A stretch of 27,861 nt of DNA from a bacterium (GTDB lineage: Bacteria > NPL-UPA2 > JAUVJM01), in contig JAUWGW010000023.1 of NCBI GenBank assembly GCA_030606215.1, forward strand, positions 1 through 27,861, written 5' to 3'. This document shows positions 23,416 to 27,861 of this stretch, in pieces. Within the stretch, counting starts at the first letter, position 1; each line of letters starts with the position of its first letter. Position numbers and translations under genes: made by a program. The notes beneath the pieces are model-generated. The model did not search any database and was not told the origin of the DNA. It was given only the letters and a program-made list of their open reading frames with translations.

Positions 23416-26228
23416 GGGAAATATCCCTCTTTTTCTATTCCTAATGCCTTAGCATCCGGACTTGCCTTAAAATAGGATGGTGGGATTTTGCGGTAGAAAC
23501 CGGAGAAACCAGTAAAGTAACCATAAAAGGCATACTCTTTATCTAAAGCCTCCAGTAATAAAAGAGTTGTTTCTTTAAGAGAATGAAGATCTTTAGCAGC
23601 AATAATCAAGTTTTCTCCCTCTTTATAGATGAAACCTTTCTTTTCTTCTGGAAGTTTATTGATTAAAGGGTTGCTCTCTGGTGTTCCTATGATGATGAAA
23701 GAACTATATCCTTCCTTCTCTTTTCCCACCTGTATATCCTTTTTCAATGGAGAGCGAAGAGCATATTGATGATAAAAGGAAAAATAGTTTGAAACCCAGG
23801 AAGCAAAAACTTCTTCCTCTGTGGCAGCATCTTTCGCAATTAGTATCTTACAGTTAGGTTCTTTATTCTTGATAAATGGAAATTCAAGGAGAGAGGTCAT
23901 ATTTTTTATCTCAATCTCCGGAGAAAGATTAAGGATTAGGTTATTCTTTCCTTTACTTAACCTTATCTTAGAGACTACAGAATTATCATTCTCAAAAAAT
24001 TTACATCTCTGGCCATTAAGAAGAAGGGACTCAGGATATGTTCCTTTAGGAAGCCAGAGATAGATACTACCAGAAAAATTCTTGCCGGAAATTATCTCTA
24101 TATCTAGAAAGCCCTTTTCTCCCGTGGTGAGATTGATTTTAGAAGAAAAGGAAAGATTATGTCCTTTATCTATACCAGCTATTGTTCTTAAAATAAGAGG
24201 GGTTCTGGCTTTGATATCTTCTGAAATAATAGTATCTTTTCCTTTTATCTGAGAAGTTATCTCTTTTTCTCCTTCATATTCAGCCAGGACATAAGAGAAA
24301 GGACCAAGATAAGAATTATTTAGTTTAATTTCGGTTTGGATATCCTTCAGGGTGCAATTCCCTAAAACTAAACAACTGCCTAATTCCTTCCCATATCTAC
24401 TCAGCCAGAGTCTCTTATCTGCCTTAAAACCAGGAGCCGGTTCCCAACCCAAATCAGTTAAATCTATCAAAATAGGCATATAATGAAGAACCTTAGGAAC
24501 TCCTAAGGAATAAGTAGGCGGTGGATAACCACAGAGATAAAGTGAATACAGAATAGTATAGTCAATCAGAGCAGAGAAGGATTTCCTTAGCTCCTCTGGG
24601 GAAAAAGACTTCCAGTCGGGGATACTCCAACCCCTCCACCAGGTAACAGGTTTCTTTCCTAACCAGAGTCTTACATGGATAGGGTCATACCCATAGAGAT
24701 GGAATTGAGGGCTTGCTTCATAGATAGCACTATCGGCTGTCAGCCAGGCGTAATAGCCTTGTGCTCCATCAAGGTTAACAATAATTCCCATCCGAAGGCC
24801 ATCTCTATAGAAGGAATGAACTTCTTTAGCGACCATAGCTATTGCTGTCCCTACAGTTGCATAAACGCCTTTTCCTTTCTCATAAGCTTTACCTGGTGAG
24901 CCCTCTGTTCCTTTACCAAAGTGACGAATACCTCTTCCTGCTCCAGTATCAAAAGCAAAACCAGAGATCGGCCAATTCTTGGCAATCTTCTCGAAATCCT
25001 TTATTGTCTTTTCTCCAAAGGAATTCCTGTAAGGATAGACAAACAAAGTGGGTTGATTGCCAAAAGCATGAGACTTACGCCATATTTTTACTTTTCCATC
25101 CTTAGGTACAAGAATAGCCTCAGGGAAATATTTTTTGGCCAATTCCTCTTCACAAGCAATAAAGCCTGAATAGGCCATTGGAGCAATATTATAAATTCTT
25201 CCTTTCTCTAATCGGAAAAACATCTCCTCTATCCAATTTTCAGGATTTGGCCATGTTGGGGGAGTTTTACCAACCTTCCTAAACTTCCCTAACCATTTTT
25301 TGGTAAGTTCACTTGGCCAATAATCTCCCTGTCTGGCTCCTGAGGCAGCACCATAGCACCAGTCACATCCAGCGCCTGCTTTTCTTAAAAGCTCAAAAGT
25401 ATTGACCCCACCTGAACGTTTGCCAAAGTGGCTACTAAAATTCCAGTAAAGATGCGAAGCACAGGGCTTCTTTATTCTGGGGTCTATCCCTGGGGTAGCA
25501 ACAAAGATATCAGGAAAACAGTCATAATATACCTGAACTGCATCCAAGTAGCCGAAGTTATTCTCAAAAGGGAATAGAATAAACTCAATCTCATCTTTAC
25601 CTTCAGGGTCAATCACCATTCTGGTGGCAAAAAACACTTGATGGGTAGAGGGGTTAAGTTCTACTTTCAGATAACTTCTTAATTGATGAGGTTCAATACC
25701 TAAGGCTAAACCATTTTTCTGATAGATTGCTGCCAAGGGAAACATTCCTCTTAGGTCATCTCTACTGAGAATCTTATCAGGAGAACTATATATTTGGAAA
25801 CCATCCCAATAACTATAGTCTCTCTTAAAAGAATAAGGAAGAGATAGACCCACCTCTATCCACATCTCTTCTTTTGATAAGTTATTTAAGGTAATCTTAT
25901 AAGAGATGTAATTATTCTTTGGAGTAACAAGATGCGTAGCCCGAAGAGATGGCTTCTCTATGAAGGAGTGTTTATAAATAAAGGCTTCTCTTTCTCTCTG
26001 AAGGCAAACTTCACTCTCTTTAAGATAGAATTCCTTTTCCCCATCAAAGAAAGTTACTTTCCCTTTTCCTGGGAACGGAGAACCAAAAAGAGAGAGTTTC
26101 TCTATAGAGACTTCCTCTAATTCTAAACTAAAGGAGAGATTCTCTATAGAAATAAAGGCAGCATTTGAAGAGAAGCAAGAAAGAAAAAGAAAACAAAATG
26201 AGAATAACAATAATAGACTATTCCTCAT
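23400..26228 (-). CDS. Large exported putative glycoside hydrolase
   Basis: 942 aa with a signal peptide (residues 1-23, 'LLLLFSFCFLFLSCFSSNA'). Residues 25-240 are beta-rich, and 255-580 read as a TIM barrel with strand-end acids ('SGFAFDTGAGRG', 'MGIIVNLDGAQGYYAW', 'TWWRGW'). Residues 620-760 are beta-rich. Residues 800-905 form an alpha/beta domain ('CKILIAKDAATEEEVFASWVSNYF', 'FIIIGTPESNPLINKL', 'GENLIIAAKD') resembling the N-terminal accessory domains of GH67/GH20-type enzymes or S-layer-associated modules. I cannot name the GH family. The Asp in FAFDTGAG and the Asp in VNLDG are candidate catalytic residues. It overlaps both neighbours (11 nt and 16 nt). An exported enzyme working on the polysaccharide bound by the LamG partner is the simplest reading. 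Confidence 0.55.
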   Translation of the reverse strand: MRNSLLLLFSFCFLFLSCFSSNAAFISIENLSFSLELEEVSIEKLSLFGSPFPGKGKVTFFDGEKEFYLKESEVCLQREREAFIYKHSFIEKPSLRATHLVTPKNNYISYKITLNNLSKEEMWIEVGLSLPYSFKRDYSYWDGFQIYSSPDKILSRDDLRGMFPLAAIYQKNGLALGIEPHQLRSYLKVELNPSTHQVFFATRMVIDPEGKDEIEFILFPFENNFGYLDAVQVYYDCFPDIFVATPGIDPRIKKPCASHLYWNFSSHFGKRSGGVNTFELLRKAGAGCDWCYGAASGARQGDYWPSELTKKWLGKFRKVGKTPPTWPNPENWIEEMFFRLEKGRIYNIAPMAYSGFIACEEELAKKYFPEAILVPKDGKVKIWRKSHAFGNQPTLFVYPYRNSFGEKTIKDFEKIAKNWPISGFAFDTGAGRGIRHFGKGTEGSPGKAYEKGKGVYATVGTAIAMVAKEVHSFYRDGLRMGIIVNLDGAQGYYAWLTADSAIYEASPQFHLYGYDPIHVRLWLGKKPVTWWRGWSIPDWKSFSPEELRKSFSALIDYTILYSLYLCGYPPPTYSLGVPKVLHYMPILIDLTDLGWEPAPGFKADKRLWLSRYGKELGSCLVLGNCTLKDIQTEIKLNNSYLGPFSYVLAEYEGEKEITSQIKGKDTIISEDIKARTPLILRTIAGIDKGHNLSFSSKINLTTGEKGFLDIEIISGKNFSGSIYLWLPKGTYPESLLLNGQRCKFFENDNSVVSKIRLSKGKNNLILNLSPEIEIKNMTSLLEFPFIKNKEPNCKILIAKDAATEEEVFASWVSNYFSFYHQYALRSPLKKDIQVGKEKEGYSSFIIIGTPESNPLINKLPEEKKGFIYKEGENLIIAAKDLHSLKETTLLLLEALDKEYAFYGYFTGFSGFYRKIPPSYFKASPDAKALGIEKEGYFPWKKN

Positions 26229-27000
26229 TTCTACCTCTTGGATTAAAGTCTTCCCTATACCGACAAATATCCGATATCCTTAATTCATCAATCAATCCTT
26301 CAAAACCCAAGCCACCAATTTGTATCTTAGGTGCGATTGGTGGGAACTCCATGTTTGCCTTTTTTTTACTTTCAAGTTTGCCATCTAAGAAGAGATAGAT
26401 ATTCTTCTTATCCCAGCTCATGGCTAAGTGATACCAAGTCTCCTTGGTAATTTTATCCATGGAAAACGCACAGGTAACATACCCGGTTCGTTTCTTCCAG
26501 TCAGGCATATTATTCACCCAGAAATGGAAAGGGCTAACTCCATCTTTCTTAGATTCAAAGAAGGCAGTTAAACAACGGTCAGGTTTCTCCGCACAGTTAA
26601 GGAAAGTAACTCGTGCCGGTGATGGGAACTCCTTTGGCTCTTTGAAAAGGAAAAAACAGAACTCTATTGTCCCTTCTTTTTGATTAAGGTTATCCTTGGT
26701 TTCATACTTGATAAAACCTCGGCCCAAAGGAATAAAGGTATACTCATTGGTCTTGGCAGAAAGTACCACTGCTTCTCCAAACTTACCTTTTTCTCCCTTA
26801 GTAAGGGAAGCATTGCCAAAGCATTTTGGGTCTCCCTTGCTATAGCCAGCATCAAGGGAACTATTATAGTGACAGAGAAATAATGTATGCCCATCAGGCT
26901 GAAATTCATCTTTTAAATTCTCTGCTTTTATTTCACTGGATATAAACAAAACCGAGATCGCAATGCACCATCCGATTAAAAAACACCGCCTTTTCATCAT
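26218..27000 (-). CDS. Exported LamG-like (concanavalin jelly-roll) protein
   Basis: 260 aa. Residues 1-26 are a signal peptide ending EIKA. The rest is one LamG-like jelly roll: 'TLFLCHYNSSLDAGYSKG', 'GKFGEAVVLSA', 'EGTIEFCFFLF', 'KETWYHLAMSWDKKNIYLFLDGK' in part, and the closing GFEGLIDELRISD. This architecture is common in surface polysaccharide-binding proteins. A GGGGGAT SD-like tract precedes the ATG. The last 11 nt overlap the 942-aa putative hydrolase, so LamG protein, hydrolase and mutarotase-fold protein form one translationally coupled exported set. There are five cysteines in the mature part, so disulfides are possible. Confidence 0.8.
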   Translation of the reverse strand: MMKRRCFLIGWCIAISVLFISSEIKAENLKDEFQPDGHTLFLCHYNSSLDAGYSKGDPKCFGNASLTKGEKGKFGEAVVLSAKTNEYTFIPLGRGFIKYETKDNLNQKEGTIEFCFFLFKEPKEFPSPARVTFLNCAEKPDRCLTAFFESKKDGVSPFHFWVNNMPDWKKRTGYVTCAFSMDKITKETWYHLAMSWDKKNIYLFLDGKLESKKKANMEFPPIAPKIQIGGLGFEGLIDELRISDICRYREDFNPRGRNEE

Positions 27001-27096
27001 TATCCCCCTTCGTATATTAACATTCTAACATCTTTAACGTTTTTCTCCGGTCGAATTTCTTACATTCTTTCACCAATTCCAAATTTTTGCTCTTCT

Positions 27097-27774
27097 TTAA
27101 AATGTAACCTCTGTATAGTCTTTTTCCAGCACAGTAGTAACACCACACTCTTTCAATCGGGATTTATCACAAGCTTCCACATGGCCATCGGCAAACCAGC
27201 AATTAGCCATGCCTGAATGTCGTAGGTGGATAAGATTCCAAGCAGGTACATAAGTCGAAAATAGGTAAGACTGATTAGGATGCTGTGCATGTGCAGGTAT
27301 CCATACACTATCTGCAAGATAAAGAAAATTTGATGTATTTTCTATCTCATAGAAATGTATGTACCAATTACCAGCCGACCCAATCACATACTCAGATGGA
27401 AAGTTCAACCTATCTTTATGACCATACCTTTCATAGCTAGTGGGTGTCTTTGGCGGTTGGGAAGGGCAGAGAAAGACCTTCCCATCTTTTATGTATCCAT
27501 TATCCCAGAGAGATTTGTGCCAAGTTACTTCAGGAGGAGCCCTATAATATAGGGTTTTTCCATCATAATCCTGAGCATACATCATAATAGCCAATCCGAC
27601 CTGCTTTAAATTATTCATACACACTGCCTGCCTCGCTTTTTCCCTTGCTTGAGAAAGAGCCGGTAATAGCATTGCCGCCAGGATGGCAATGATTGCTATT
27701 ACCACAAGCATCTCTATTAAAGTGAAACCATGTCGGCTCGGAGCCTTTGTGTTAAAATGGTTTATATGAAGCAT
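27097..27774 (-). CDS. Type II pseudopilin-like protein with H-X9-DG motif
   Basis: 225 aa behind a near-perfect SD (GGAGGTGA, 6 nt spacing). Residues 1-16 are a long prepilin leader ending at G16; [20 protein letters not shown] follows, with cleavage before F17 and the conserved Glu at +5. A hydrophobic helix then passes into [13 protein letters not shown]. The C-terminal part contains the H-S-G-M-A-N...FADGHVE segment characteristic of the large prepilin-like families of planctomycete-type bacteria. Membrane-anchored; function of these families is largely unknown, often beside polysaccharide-degradation genes, as here. Its stop lies 96 nt before the next gene, so it may be transcribed with the exported set. 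Confidence 0.87.
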   Translation of the reverse strand: MLHINHFNTKAPSRHGFTLIEMLVVIAIIAILAAMLLPALSQAREKARQAVCMNNLKQVGLAIMMYAQDYDGKTLYYRAPPEVTWHKSLWDNGYIKDGKVFLCPSQPPKTPTSYERYGHKDRLNFPSEYVIGSAGNWYIHFYEIENTSNFLYLADSVWIPAHAQHPNQSYLFSTYVPAWNLIHLRHSGMANCWFADGHVEACDKSRLKECGVTTVLEKDYTEVTF

Positions 27775-27829
27775 AACAAATCACCTCCAGTTCAGGCATA
27801 AAGTCCATCTGTTATTGAAAATGTTAATC

Positions 27830-27844
27830 GCTCCGCTGCGGAGC
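27830..27844. repeat. GC-rich 15-bp palindrome upstream of the pseudopilin gene
   Basis: GCTCCGCTGCGGAGC, two 7-bp arms around one base, in an AT-rich leader near the window edge. It could be a terminator stem of an upstream gene (A-rich flank) or a protein site; the flank is cut off. Confidence 0.4.
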
Positions 27845-27861
27845 AGAAAAGGAGAAAAACA

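Noticed and set aside
1-27861. CRISPR arrays, rRNA or ordinary tRNA genes
   Set aside because: No regularly spaced repeats of the right length, no rRNA signatures and no cloverleaf apart from the tmRNA ends were seen by eye.

Overview
The window looks like a fragment of a chromosome from an uncultivated bacterium. Spacing with Shine-Dalgarno (SD) sequences is bacterial, and tmRNA and SmpB are present. The right half is rich in sulfatase, glycoside-hydrolase-like, LamG/CBM9 and 'GFTLIE' prepilin/H-X9-DG genes. That gene style is typical of Planctomycetes/Lentisphaerae, Omnitrophota, Poribacteria and related heterotrophs. I cannot fix the phylum from the sequence alone. Everything here is read by eye; no database search was run.

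Left block (1-5956, + strand): a tight operon-like run of rpsA (ribosomal protein S1, with an in-frame TAG at codon 34), a GlmM-type phosphohexomutase, tyrS, a small basic zinc-ribbon protein, a NamZ/DUF1343 exo-muramidase-like protein and an RlpA-like lytic transglycosylase. Its theme is translation plus peptidoglycan precursor supply and turnover. A convergent Fic-family gene follows (6061-7212, -). After it come the trans-translation genes ssrA (7380-7735, -) and smpB (7827-8285, -).

Middle block (8286-15537): a rearranged accessory zone. A 64-bp perfect direct repeat (8319-8382 and 12751-12814) carries a strong promoter and brackets about 4.4 kb. That interval holds a headless FG-GAP/LamG gene, a secreted CBM9-like protein, apparent group II intron remnants and a type IV AbiEi/AbiEii toxin-antitoxin pair. 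The right-hand repeat drives an unusual fusion of an M28/DUF4910 aminopeptidase-like domain to an AAC(3)-type acetyltransferase domain. The left-hand repeat is followed by three short pieces of that same fusion gene, in the same order. This looks like the scar of a decayed duplicate.

Right block (15554-27774, all - strand): a small coiled-coil protein, a GT2 glycosyltransferase with its own promoter and a truncated solute-binding-protein remnant come first. Next is a cytoplasmic-looking carbohydrate set: a sugar isomerase/epimerase, a 757-aa putative glycosidase and a divergent sulfatase with Thr at the catalytic position. Last is a translationally coupled exported set: a LamG protein, a 942-aa putative glycosidase and a mutarotase-fold-like protein, lying downstream of a type II pseudopilin-like protein. 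Together these suggest sensing, outer-surface attack and internal processing of a complex, possibly esterified, polysaccharide.

Regulation: smpB, fic and the M28-AAC(3) gene each have a good -10 box ending only 8-10 nt before the start codon and no SD. This points to leaderless transcripts. Other promoters in the window (abiEi, GT2, coiled-coil gene) have conventional leaders with an SD.
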